Assembly: GCF_016648105.1 (NCBI RefSeq)
Contig: NZ_JACVVE010000026.1
Location: forward strand, 39,807-103,806
From: Pseudomonas sp. S31
Lineage (GTDB): Bacteria; Pseudomonadota; Gammaproteobacteria; Pseudomonadales; Pseudomonadaceae
Reading direction: 5' to 3'
Length of the DNA: 64,000 nucleotides
Within the stretch, counting starts at the first letter, position 1. Each line of letters starts with the position of its first letter. A program made the translations under genes and the position numbers. The notes beneath the pieces were generated by a model, which saw nothing but the letters and a program-made list of their open reading frames with translations, did not search any database and was not told the DNA's origin. Shown here piece by piece: positions 36,569 through 44,628 of this stretch.

Positions 36569-37576
36569 ACGCTCGGCCGGCTCCGGGGCGCCCAGCGCCT
36601 GGCTGAAGAAGGCGGCAGTGTCATGTTGCAAAGAATGGTGGATGTTGCGGCGGTCGACGCCGTCGGCATCCTTGCACAAGGCTGGCATGCGCGCACGCTG
36701 TTCGGCATCGCAGCGGGCCATGAACACGAAATGCCCCGCGCCGGCCAGCCGGCGGTAGTCCGGCGTCACCGGCAGCTTGCGCGCCAGCGCTTCGGCGTTG
36801 CGGTCCACGGCCACCAACTGGTCGCTGTCGCCGCTGTAGATCAAGGCAGGCACTTGCACCCCGGCCAGGGCGTGACGACCGAACAGCAGGCTCAACGGTG
36901 CCATCAGCATCACCGCCCCCACCCGCGGGTCGGCCTGGGGCGCCAGCTCGCTGCGGTCGGCAATCAATACGCCGTGGGTCTTGCAGGCATCGTGATCCTC
37001 GGGCCGCTCCAGGCAGTAGCGTCGCAGGCGATCCAGGTCGGGCTGGGCACCGGACAGGATCAACGCCGTCTCGCCACCGGCCGAGTAGCCGATCACCCCG
37101 ACCTTGCCGTCGTTCAGGTACGGCCCGAGCAGATCGTCGTCACGCGCGGCGGTGATCGCCGCACTGACCTGTAGCGGGCGCCCATACAGATTGCTCAAGG
37201 TGCCCAGGCGACTGGGGTCGCGCGCATTGTCGCCTGGGTGCACCACCGCCACCACCACGAAGCCCTCGCGGGCCAGGGAGGTGGCCAGGTAGTGCAAAGC
37301 CAGCGGACTGCCGGTATTGCCATGGGACAGCACCAGCAACGGGAACTGGCCCATGGCGACCGGGGCTTCCTCGGCCACCCGCACAGGGTATCCGTCGATA
37401 CGTTGCTGGTGTGCCTGGGCCGTTGCGGGATAGAACGCCAAGGCCTGCATGGGCCGGGCATCGACCGGGTCGGCCAGGGTCATGTGGTGCAAGCCAGCTA
37501 CCCATGGGGCCGCCTGGGCGTGGCCGAGCAGGCCGCCGAGCAGCGCCAGGGTCAGCAAGGAACGGGGGGCGTTCAT
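36548..37576 (-). CDS. Exported alpha/beta hydrolase (dienelactone hydrolase-like)
   Basis: This 342-residue protein has a signal peptide (cleavage after AQA near residue 22) and an alpha/beta-hydrolase core: LVLSHGNTGSPLALHYLA, the nucleophile elbow GVIGYSAGGETAL, the acid in YSGDSDQLV and the catalytic His in GAGHFVFM. Related proteins are esterases or PAF-acetylhydrolase-like. Substrate unknown; the location should be periplasmic. A longer upstream frame adds 19 residues before the signal peptide and was not used. Confidence 0.85.
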   Translation of the reverse strand: MNAPRSLLTLALLGGLLGHAQAAPWVAGLHHMTLADPVDARPMQALAFYPATAQAHQQRIDGYPVRVAEEAPVAMGQFPLLVLSHGNTGSPLALHYLATSLAREGFVVVAVVHPGDNARDPSRLGTLSNLYGRPLQVSAAITAARDDDLLGPYLNDGKVGVIGYSAGGETALILSGAQPDLDRLRRYCLERPEDHDACKTHGVLIADRSELAPQADPRVGAVMLMAPLSLLFGRHALAGVQVPALIYSGDSDQLVAVDRNAEALARKLPVTPDYRRLAGAGHFVFMARCDAEQRARMPALCKDADGVDRRNIHHSLQHDTAAFFSQALGAPEPAERSAATGQ

Positions 37577-37687
37577 CGGAGGGTCCCCGCAAGGAAAGAT
37601 CAGACCAGCATATGCGGGTCTTAAGCGGGGCAAGATGAAAACTGGATGAAAGGATGGGGCGCATAGGCGCCCCCTCCCTGGCGGCGA

Positions 37688-38299
37688 TCAGGCCGCGGCG
37701 AACAGCTCGTTGGCGATCTGCGCCTGGGCTTCGTCGATGGCCTTGCTGCGCTGCTCTGGGCCATAGGCCAGGCCATGCGCGCGGACCACTTCGAGGTCGG
37801 TGATGCCGATGAAGCCAAGGAACACCTTGAGGAAGTCCTCATGGCCGACACCAGTCGGCTGGCCAGCGTGCAGACCACCAGCGGTAGACACCAGCACCAC
37901 TTTCTTGTCACCGCACAGGCCTTGCGGGCCGGCTTCGGTGTAGCGGAAGGTCTTGCCGGCCACGGCGACGCGGTCGATCCAGGCCTTGAGCTGGGTCGGC
38001 ACGCTGAAGTTGTACATCGGTGCGCCAATCACCACCGCGTCGGCGGCGAGGAATTCTTCCAGGGTTTCGGCGCTGAGCTTGGCCTCGAAGGCCTGGGCGG
38101 CGTCACGCACGTCTTCCGGGGTACCGGCGGCCACCAGGGTGGCGGCGGAGAAGTGGGCGATGGCGTCGGCGGCCAGGTCGCGGTAAACCACTTCGACGCT
38201 CGGGTCGGCAGCCTTCCACGCCTCGACCACTTCGCGGCTCAGCTGACGGGAGGCGGAATTGTCACCCAGGATGCTCGAATCGATATGCAACAGTTTCAT
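37688..38299 (-). CDS. azoR: FMN-dependent NADH-azoreductase
   Basis: This 203-residue flavodoxin-fold enzyme reduces azo compounds and quinones with NADH. It begins MKLLHIDSSILGDNSASRQL (phosphate-binding loop) and has PMYNFSVPTQLKAWIDRV, VSTAGGLHAG and FLGFIGIT, all AzoR signatures. It is divergent from a LysR gene, its likely regulator. The ribosome binding site is aggaga. Confidence 0.93.
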   Translation of the reverse strand: MKLLHIDSSILGDNSASRQLSREVVEAWKAADPSVEVVYRDLAADAIAHFSAATLVAAGTPEDVRDAAQAFEAKLSAETLEEFLAADAVVIGAPMYNFSVPTQLKAWIDRVAVAGKTFRYTEAGPQGLCGDKKVVLVSTAGGLHAGQPTGVGHEDFLKVFLGFIGITDLEVVRAHGLAYGPEQRSKAIDEAQAQIANELFAAA

Positions 38300-38389
38300 G
38301 GGACTCTCCTGTGAATGAAGACCGCAGCGATGGGCGATCACGATGGGGAGAATCCTACCGAACCAGCCAATAGCTGAAAAGACAGCAAA

Positions 38390-38432
38390 AATGCGTTAGT
38401 TTGTCCCATGTGTAGGACAGTGGACAAAAAAC
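38390..38432. promoter_or_regulatory. Candidate LysR operator between azoR and its divergent regulator
   Basis: The intergenic region contains tgtcc (38402-38406) and ggaca (38414-38418) as a dyad, with another ggacaa at 38422-38427, giving repeated half-sites next to the regulator start. This is the usual place for an autoregulatory LysR site that also controls the divergent gene. Confidence 0.5.
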
Positions 38433-39335
38433 GTGCAAGACCTCAACGACCTATTCTATTTCGCCCGCGTGGTCGAGGCCGGTGGCTTCGCCGCCGCCGG
38501 GCGCCAGCTGGGCATTCCCAAATCGCGCCTGTCGCGCCGCATCGCCGAGCTCGAAGAGCGTCTGGGCACCCGCCTGCTGCAACGCACCACCCGGCAACTC
38601 AAGCTCACGGCCGTGGGCGAGCGCTACCTGCACCACTGCCAGGCCATGCTGATGGAAGCCGAGGCCGCCGACGAGGTGGTGGCGAGCATGAGCAGCGAGC
38701 CGCGCGGGCGCTTGCGGGTGTCGTGCCCGGTAGCCCTGGCGCATGCCTTCCTGCCCGAGGTGATCAGCCGGTTCCTTGCACAGTACCCGCTGGTACAGCT
38801 CGACATGGTGCTGCTCAACCGCCGCGTCGACCTGATTTCCGAGGGCATCGACGTGGCCTTGCGGGTGCGCGACCTCGGCGATGAAGACCCGACCCTGGTC
38901 ACTCGCCGCCTGCGCCAGGCGCAGATGCAACTGGTGGCGGCACCGGGCTTCGCCGACCATGTCCGCGACCCGGCCGAGTTGGCCTCGCTACCCGTCCTTG
39001 GCGCCGCCGAGGCCGATCGCCTGGTGCACTTGCGCCTGCTCGGGCCCCACGGTCGCCAGCAGGAAATCGCCCTGGAGCCACGCCTGGCCATCGACGATTT
39101 CGTGGTGCGTAACGCCGCTGTGCGGGCTGGGCTGGGCTTCACCGCCCTGCCGAGCATGTTCTGCGAAGAGGAGTTGGAGCGCGGCGAACTGGTGCGCCTG
39201 CTGCCGGAGTGGTCGCTGCCAGGCGGCTACCTGCAAGCGGTGTATCCGCATCGCCGCGGCTTGCTGCCGGCGGTACGGGCATGGATCGACCACCTGGCGG
39301 TCTCGTTCGAGGCCTGTGGAGAGCGTTATGTCTGA
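38433..39335 (+). CDS. LysR family transcriptional regulator
   Basis: This 300-residue protein starts at GTG (VQDLNDLFYFARVVEAGGFA), with a standard winged helix (AAAGRQLGIPKSRLSRRIAELEERLGTRLLQRTTR) and an effector domain. The next gene starts 8 nt inside its end. It is divergent from azoR, so it likely senses a quinone or related redox signal. Confidence 0.92.
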   Translation: MQDLNDLFYFARVVEAGGFAAAGRQLGIPKSRLSRRIAELEERLGTRLLQRTTRQLKLTAVGERYLHHCQAMLMEAEAADEVVASMSSEPRGRLRVSCPVALAHAFLPEVISRFLAQYPLVQLDMVLLNRRVDLISEGIDVALRVRDLGDEDPTLVTRRLRQAQMQLVAAPGFADHVRDPAELASLPVLGAAEADRLVHLRLLGPHGRQQEIALEPRLAIDDFVVRNAAVRAGLGFTALPSMFCEEELERGELVRLLPEWSLPGGYLQAVYPHRRGLLPAVRAWIDHLAVSFEACGERYV

Positions 39336-39687
39336 AAAGAAAATGACCGAGGCACAGGTGGCGGCGTTTTGCCTGAGCCTGCCCGGAGCAAGGGAGGACT
39401 ACAAGTGGGGTGGCATCCGCGTGTTCTCGGTGGCCGGCAACAAGATGTTCGCGGTGCTCGACCTGGCTGGCGCGGGGTTGTCGTTCAAGGTGGCCGACGA
39501 GCTGTTTCTCGGCTATTGCGATCGCCCTGGCATCCGCCCTGCCCCGTACCTGGCACGGGCACGCTGGATCAGCATGACGCCACCCTACCCCATGGGCCGT
39601 GACGAACTCGGCGACCTGCTGCGGCGCTCGCACCAACTGGTGGTACGGCGCCTGCCGAAACGTTCGCAGGTGGGCTTGCTGCTGTAG
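39328..39687 (+). CDS. MmcQ/YjbR family protein
   Basis: This 119-residue protein has the MmcQ/YjbR features: a helical start (TEAQVAAFCLSLPGAREDYKWG), a beta core (RVFSVAGNKMFAVLDL), and WISMTPPYPMGRDELGDLLRRSHQLV. Family members have a CyaY-like fold and are often fused or linked to DNA-binding proteins. It is coupled to the LysR gene by overlap. Function unknown. Confidence 0.85.
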   Translation: MSEKKMTEAQVAAFCLSLPGAREDYKWGGIRVFSVAGNKMFAVLDLAGAGLSFKVADELFLGYCDRPGIRPAPYLARARWISMTPPYPMGRDELGDLLRRSHQLVVRRLPKRSQVGLLL

Positions 39688-40134
39688 TCAGCCGAGGCTG
39701 GCGAACAACGACTGCCACGGCAGCCGCCCACCCAGCCACAGGTAGTCGAGCCAGAACACCTGGTGCAGCGACACGATGCCCCAGAACACCAGCTGATACG
39801 ACAGCTTGCGGGTCTTGTGCCGGAACAGCTGCTGGGCCAGCAGGCCGCCGGGCCAGCCGCCAAGCAGTTCACTGACATGCAGGACCTTCTCCGGCGTGCG
39901 CCAGGCCTGGCTGCGTGCCTGTTGCTTGTCCTGCCAGTACAGCAGTACGGTCACCAGGCTCGCCAGCGGGTACAGCGCCAGAGGTATCCAGCCCTGCCCG
40001 GCCCAGGCCATCCGCGCCGCACCCCCTATGGGCAGCAGGCACAGCACCGCCAATGCCAGCAGTTTCAGGCGCGCGTTGCGCACGCCTTGTTCACGGCCAC
40101 TGGCACGCCGCTGTGGCGCTTGCGCACGGGCCAT
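39688..40134 (-). CDS. DUF1294 membrane protein
   Basis: This 148-residue protein has a basic N-terminus, hydrophobic segments, and the DUF1294 core QDKQQARSQAWRTPEKVLH, then LLGGWPGGLLAQQLFRHKTR and YQLVFWG. Family members are small inner-membrane proteins of unknown function; some carry an N-terminal cold-shock domain, which is absent here. Its stop abuts the stop of the YjbR gene. Confidence 0.85.
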   Translation of the reverse strand: MARAQAPQRRASGREQGVRNARLKLLALAVLCLLPIGGAARMAWAGQGWIPLALYPLASLVTVLLYWQDKQQARSQAWRTPEKVLHVSELLGGWPGGLLAQQLFRHKTRKLSYQLVFWGIVSLHQVFWLDYLWLGGRLPWQSLFASLG

Positions 40135-40135
40135 G

Positions 40136-40966
40136 TCAGCCCTGCGCCGTGGACCAGTCGACCCAGCCGAACTGCCAGGTAGCCAGAATCAACAAGCCGA
40201 AGACGATACGGTACCAGGCGAACACGGCATAGCTGTGGTTGGCGATGAACTTGAGCAACGCACGCACGGCGATCATGGCGAAGATGAACGAGGTCACGAA
40301 GCCCAGGGCGAACACCGGCAGGTCGCTGGGCTGGAACAGGTCGCGGTACTTGTAGCCCGAGTACACCGCCGCACCGACCATGGTGGGCATGGCCAGGAAG
40401 AACGAGAACTCGGTGGCCGCTTTGCGGGACAGGCCGAACAGCAGGCCGCCGATGATGGTCGAGCCGGAACGCGAAGTGCCCGGGATCATCGCCACGCATT
40501 GCACGAAGCCGATCTTCAGGGCGTGGCTCCAGCGCATGTCGTCGACATGGTCGACCTCCACCCGGTGCTCGCGGCGTTCGGCCCAGAGCATGATGAAGCC
40601 GCCCACCACCAAGGCCGCGGCCACGGTGATCGGGTTGAACAGGTACTCGTGGATCAGGTCGGCGAACAGTACGCCCAGCACCACCGCCGGCATGAATGCC
40701 ACCAACAGGTTGCCAGTGAAGCGGCGCGCCGTGGGCTGGCTGGTCAGGCCGAAGACCACGTCGAGGATCTTGCGGCGGAATTCCCAGACCACGGCCAGGA
40801 TCGCCGCGAGCTGGATGATGATGTTGAATGCCATGGCCCGTTCGCCACCAAAGCCGATCAGGTCAGCGACGATGATCTGGTGACCGGTGCTCGAAATGGG
40901 CAGGAACTCCGTAAGCCCTTCCACCACACCCAAGATGATTGCCTGAAAGGCACTCCAATAATCCAT
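40136..40966 (-). CDS. uppP: Undecaprenyl-diphosphate phosphatase
   Basis: This 276-residue integral membrane enzyme recycles the lipid carrier for cell-wall and polysaccharide synthesis by removing a phosphate from undecaprenyl diphosphate; excess gives bacitracin resistance. The catalytic motif EGLTEFLPISSTGH (17-29) and the second motif PGTSRSGSTI are intact. It is separated by 1 bp from the downstream DUF1294 gene and is likely transcribed with it. Confidence 0.95.
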   Translation of the reverse strand: MDYWSAFQAIILGVVEGLTEFLPISSTGHQIIVADLIGFGGERAMAFNIIIQLAAILAVVWEFRRKILDVVFGLTSQPTARRFTGNLLVAFMPAVVLGVLFADLIHEYLFNPITVAAALVVGGFIMLWAERREHRVEVDHVDDMRWSHALKIGFVQCVAMIPGTSRSGSTIIGGLLFGLSRKAATEFSFFLAMPTMVGAAVYSGYKYRDLFQPSDLPVFALGFVTSFIFAMIAVRALLKFIANHSYAVFAWYRIVFGLLILATWQFGWVDWSTAQG

Positions 40967-41268
40967 CCATTCCCCCGTTGGAGCACTGCCTACGTGTGCA
41001 GGCCCCTAATTCTTGATTTGCTTGTGGTTGCCACGCATGGCCATGCGGTTTTTACAGCGACAGGTGGGACAAATGCCAGCAGAAAAGTTCACCCCACCTA
41101 AAGGTTTCATCTGACGCGGCCGAGATCCTATCAGAGCGCCCCTGCCAAGGCTTGTGCTGCCCTGAACTAGCGCCCAATAATGGCAGTTAGCCATTGGTCG
41201 AGTTTGGCACAGCGCCAAGCCATGGTTGGATAGGCCTGAATAAAAAGAACAATCAGGGAGTAGCATTG
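40967..41268. promoter_or_regulatory. Divergent promoter region, uppP and chemoreceptor gene
   Basis: The 302-bp gap holds no convincing gene. It has a palindrome, cgcatggccatgcg, at 41034-41047 followed by five T, and an aggtggg/cccacct inverted repeat near 41063-41100. Near its right end is AAGAACAA (41245-41252), a match to the Hfq/Crc motif just before the cagggag ribosome binding site of the chemoreceptor gene. Confidence 0.5.
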
Positions 41269-42903
41269 ATGAAGGCATTGAGGTCGATGTCGATCAGCCG
41301 CCGTTTGTGGCTGATTCTGCTGGTGGCGATTGCGATGTTGGTGGCCCTGGGCTTGTTGATGTTGCGCCAAGTCCATGGCGACCTCTACCAGGCCAAGGCC
41401 GAGAAAACCCGGCATGTGGTGCAGACCGCCGCTGGCGTGCTGGCCTACTACCAGGGCCTGGAAGCGGCAGGCAGCCTGAGCCGCGACGCGGCCCAGGCCC
41501 AGGCGCTGCAGGCCGTGCGCGGGCTGCGCTATGCCAAGGACGACTACTTCTGGATCAACGACCTGGGTCCCAGGATGATCATGCATCCGGCCAACCCCAA
41601 GCTCGATGGCCAGGACCTCTCGGCCATCCGTGACCCCGACGGCTTTGCCGTGTTCAACGAGATGGTCGCCCTCGCCCGCAGCCAGGGCGAAGGCCCGGTG
41701 AACTACCGCTGGCCCAAGCCGGGTGCCGCCGACCCGGTCCCCAAGACCTCGTACATCCAGCTGTTCAAACCCTGGGGCTGGATCATCGGCTCCGGCGTCT
41801 ACGTCGACGACGTCCAGGCCGAATTCAACCGGCAACTGCGCGACAGCCTGCTGCTCGGCCTGGGCATCGTCCTGCTGATGGCGCTGGTGGTCATGCTGAT
41901 CGCCCGCAGCATCGCCCAACCGTTGCAGCAGGCCGTGCAGGCGATGGGCAACATCGCCAGTGGCGAAAGCGACCTGACCCGCCGACTGGACACCGATGGC
42001 CGCGACGAACTCAGCCAGCTCGGCGAGCATTTCAACCGTTTCAACGGCAAGCTTCAGGGCGTGGTCGGCCAGTTGCAGGGCACCGCCCATGCCCTGGCCC
42101 AGTCGGCGGGCCAGGTGGGCGACAACGCAGGGGCCACGCAAGCGCACAGCAGCCAGCAGTCGTTGCAGATGGACCAGGTGGCCACTGCGGTCAACGAGGT
42201 GACCTACGCCGTGCAGGACGTGGCCAAGACCGCCGAACAGGCCGCCGGCGAAATGCGCGCCGCGCAACAGCAGGTCGAACATGGCCAGCAGGCGATCCAC
42301 GGCAGCCTGCAGCAGATCGACCGGCTTTCGGCGACCATCGACCAGGCGGTACAGGTCATCCGCGAGCTGGCCGGGCACAGCACACGAATTGGCGGCGTGC
42401 TCGAAGTGATCCGCTCCATCGCCGAACAGACCAACCTGCTGGCGCTCAATGCCGCCATCGAAGCGGCCCGGGCCGGTGAACAGGGCCGGGGCTTTGCCGT
42501 GGTCGCCGACGAGGTACGCCTGCTGGCTCAGCGCACCGCCCAGTCGACCGCCGAGATCCACACCATGATCGAACACCTGCAAGGGCAGTCCGACGCTGCG
42601 GTGCGCGCCATCGACACCAGCAGCGAGGCCTCGCGCCAGACGGTCGAGCAAGCCCGTGAGGCTGGCTCCAGCCTGGATGCCATCAGCCAGGCCCTGCAGA
42701 ACCTGACCGCACTCAACGCCACCATTGCCAGTGCCACCCTGCAGCAGTCGCACGTGGTCGAGGAAATCAACCGCAACGTGCTCGACACCGCCGGGCTCTC
42801 GCAACAGACCGCCGATGCCGCACGCCACTCCAGCGAAGCCGGCACTCGGCTGGCAAGCCTGAGCGAAGCGCTGGAGCAACTGCTCAAGCAGTTCCGCGTA
42901 TAG
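41269..42903 (+). CDS. Methyl-accepting chemotaxis protein with single Cache (sCache_2) sensor
   Basis: This 544-residue chemoreceptor has a first membrane helix (residues 11-33), a periplasmic sCache_2 domain (about 35-190, with DDYFWINDLGPRMIMHP and PWGWIIGSGVYVDDV), a second helix, a HAMP region and a methyl-accepting signalling domain whose tip contains EQTNLLALNAAIEAARAGEQ. This domain type binds small organic acids in McpP-like receptors of P. putida, so such a ligand is likely. The ATG has an aggga site; the longer frame upstream lacks one. Confidence 0.92.
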   Translation: MKALRSMSISRRLWLILLVAIAMLVALGLLMLRQVHGDLYQAKAEKTRHVVQTAAGVLAYYQGLEAAGSLSRDAAQAQALQAVRGLRYAKDDYFWINDLGPRMIMHPANPKLDGQDLSAIRDPDGFAVFNEMVALARSQGEGPVNYRWPKPGAADPVPKTSYIQLFKPWGWIIGSGVYVDDVQAEFNRQLRDSLLLGLGIVLLMALVVMLIARSIAQPLQQAVQAMGNIASGESDLTRRLDTDGRDELSQLGEHFNRFNGKLQGVVGQLQGTAHALAQSAGQVGDNAGATQAHSSQQSLQMDQVATAVNEVTYAVQDVAKTAEQAAGEMRAAQQQVEHGQQAIHGSLQQIDRLSATIDQAVQVIRELAGHSTRIGGVLEVIRSIAEQTNLLALNAAIEAARAGEQGRGFAVVADEVRLLAQRTAQSTAEIHTMIEHLQGQSDAAVRAIDTSSEASRQTVEQAREAGSSLDAISQALQNLTALNATIASATLQQSHVVEEINRNVLDTAGLSQQTADAARHSSEAGTRLASLSEALEQLLKQFRV

Positions 42904-42927
42904 CCCCAAAAAGGCGGCCGCCTACCT

Positions 42928-43104
42928 AATGCCAGTCAGTTAAGGTTCCAGCAGACTTTACTGGGGCTGCGCTGCAGCCCTTCGCGGGCAAGCCCGCTCC
43001 CACAGGGACCGCGCATTTCCAAAGCTCAGCGCCAAATCTGTGGGAGCGGGCTTGCCCGCGAAGGGCCGCAAAGCGGACCCAAATTGCTTAACTGACTGGC
43101 ATTA
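42928..43104. mobile_element. MITE-like palindromic element with terminal inverted repeats and flanking direct repeats
   Basis: Outer 19-bp inverted repeats, ctaatgccagtcagttaag (42926-42944) and its complement (43087-43105), enclose an inner perfect 29-bp inverted REP pair (42977-43005 and 43038-43066). The whole is flanked by an 11-bp direct repeat, gccgcctacct (42917-42927 and 43105-43115), like a target-site duplication. There is no coding capacity. It looks like a non-autonomous mobile element that carries REPs, placed between the chemoreceptor stop and a halovibrin-like gene. Confidence 0.7.
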
Positions 43105-43185
43105 GCCGCCTACCTGGCATTTCTGCCAGTAGACGCCCAAGGCCGCCGACAACATGGTGAAACCTCCACTCCTGGGAGGTTCATC

Positions 43186-44586
43186 ATGGACGTTCGTTAC
43201 CTCGCAGCCAGCCTGCTGGCAACGCTGCCGCTTGCCGCCATCGCCGATACCAGCGTCATCGCGCTGGACCCTGCCGCCACGCTGCAGCGCATCAACCACA
43301 ACTACAACAACATCGACAATCACTGCCGCGAGCCCGATACCGGCGCCCCTCGCGGGCACTACTACTGCAGTGGAGTGACCCTGCGCATGGTCGACGATGG
43401 CCCCTTCAATCCCTGGGACTACAGTGATTACGCGCAGAAGACTGGCGCCACCTCGTTCAGCTGGATCCGCAAGGACTTGAGTACCAACCGCCTGATCCGC
43501 CCCGCAGGCTTCATCCTGCGCACGCCGATGGATGCGCATGCCTTGAAGCTGCCGGTGTTGGAGAAAGGCTTCATGTGCATCTACAGCTTCGATGGGTTCA
43601 CCGGCCCTGAGCGTAAATGGTACGGTTGCGGCGCCTACAACAAGGCATTGCCTGCCAACTTCCAGAAAAACTCCGGCACCACGCCGGCCAACCGCAACCA
43701 CGCGCTGGCCTATGGTAGCTGCGACAGCCTGAACATCGACAGTGCCGATCAATGGCGCAAGAACTATCGCTACGCCCGCACCGACCTGAACCGCATACAG
43801 GTCACTCAGTGCTCGTGGAACGTCGAACAGCCCAGCGATTGGAACGCGATGATCACCGTTCACGAGCATCCCAACGTCGTCACACGCAACCTGTTGGGCA
43901 GGGAGGTGCCCGCACGGGATGCCTTCGCCCAACCCCAGAAGCTCAACGAAATGCTGTTGCGCAACGCCGGTAGCGGCAGCGATGGCAGCGCGCGGCTGCC
44001 GTACATCGACGCCATGGTCTGGGACGTGAACAGTACCTACGTCGCCAACACCCGGGGCGATGCCGAGAAAGCCAAGCCCACCAACGGGCTGGAGCCGGCC
44101 CGCAACTTCCAGCGCAAATTGTATGCCCAGGGCTACGCCGTGCCGGTGTTGCGCATGGACTTCAGCAAACCTGCAAGCCAGCGCTTCAGCTACGCCGCCG
44201 AAGACCAGGCCGTGCCCCTTGGCGCTATAGCCGAGCAGCCGGCGACCGCGCCTGAAGAACCCGGCCGGCAGTTCATCAAGTCTGCCGATTGGCAGTTGCG
44301 TCTGGACCCTGGCACGGGTCGCCAGGAGTGGACCCTGAGCGTGACCCCCACGCAAGCGGGCAAGGCAGCCCAGGCACGCGAACAACAGGCGGTATACGAC
44401 GAGTTGCTGCACACCCACGGCAACGACCCGCAATGGCGGGACAACGAACACAGCCCAGGCAGCATGCGGGCTCAATTGGCGTGCCTGGTCGCCAACTATC
44501 CGAAGAAGAACGTCTGGAATCTCGAACCCTTCCGTCCTGTGGCCAGTGCGCAGCAGGCCAAGGCCCAGGGTTGTAACCCTCATTGA
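43186..44586 (+). CDS. Halovibrin (HvnA)-like secreted protein 1
   Basis: This 466-residue protein has a signal peptide (cleavage near AIA, residue 20) and a Cys-containing mature part with CSGVTLRMV, TSFSWIRKDLSTNRL and CIYSFDG. I relate it to the halovibrin HvnA family, whose Vibrio fischeri members are secreted NAD-glycohydrolases. The end (WQLRLDPGTGRQEWTLSV ... NLEPFRPV ... GCNPH) is shared with the convergent neighbour and resembles DUF2599. A strong ggagg site precedes the ATG. Enzyme activity is inferred from the family only. Confidence 0.7.
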   Translation: MDVRYLAASLLATLPLAAIADTSVIALDPAATLQRINHNYNNIDNHCREPDTGAPRGHYYCSGVTLRMVDDGPFNPWDYSDYAQKTGATSFSWIRKDLSTNRLIRPAGFILRTPMDAHALKLPVLEKGFMCIYSFDGFTGPERKWYGCGAYNKALPANFQKNSGTTPANRNHALAYGSCDSLNIDSADQWRKNYRYARTDLNRIQVTQCSWNVEQPSDWNAMITVHEHPNVVTRNLLGREVPARDAFAQPQKLNEMLLRNAGSGSDGSARLPYIDAMVWDVNSTYVANTRGDAEKAKPTNGLEPARNFQRKLYAQGYAVPVLRMDFSKPASQRFSYAAEDQAVPLGAIAEQPATAPEEPGRQFIKSADWQLRLDPGTGRQEWTLSVTPTQAGKAAQAREQQAVYDELLHTHGNDPQWRDNEHSPGSMRAQLACLVANYPKKNVWNLEPFRPVASAQQAKAQGCNPH

Positions 44587-44628
44587 AACGTGTCGGCGTC
44601 AGCACTGCGAGCGCTGGCGCCGTCGGCT

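Noticed and set aside
42928..43104. Possible small RNA gene
   Set aside because: The nested inverted repeats and flanking direct repeats fit a mobile palindromic element better; no promoter or T-tailed terminator was seen.
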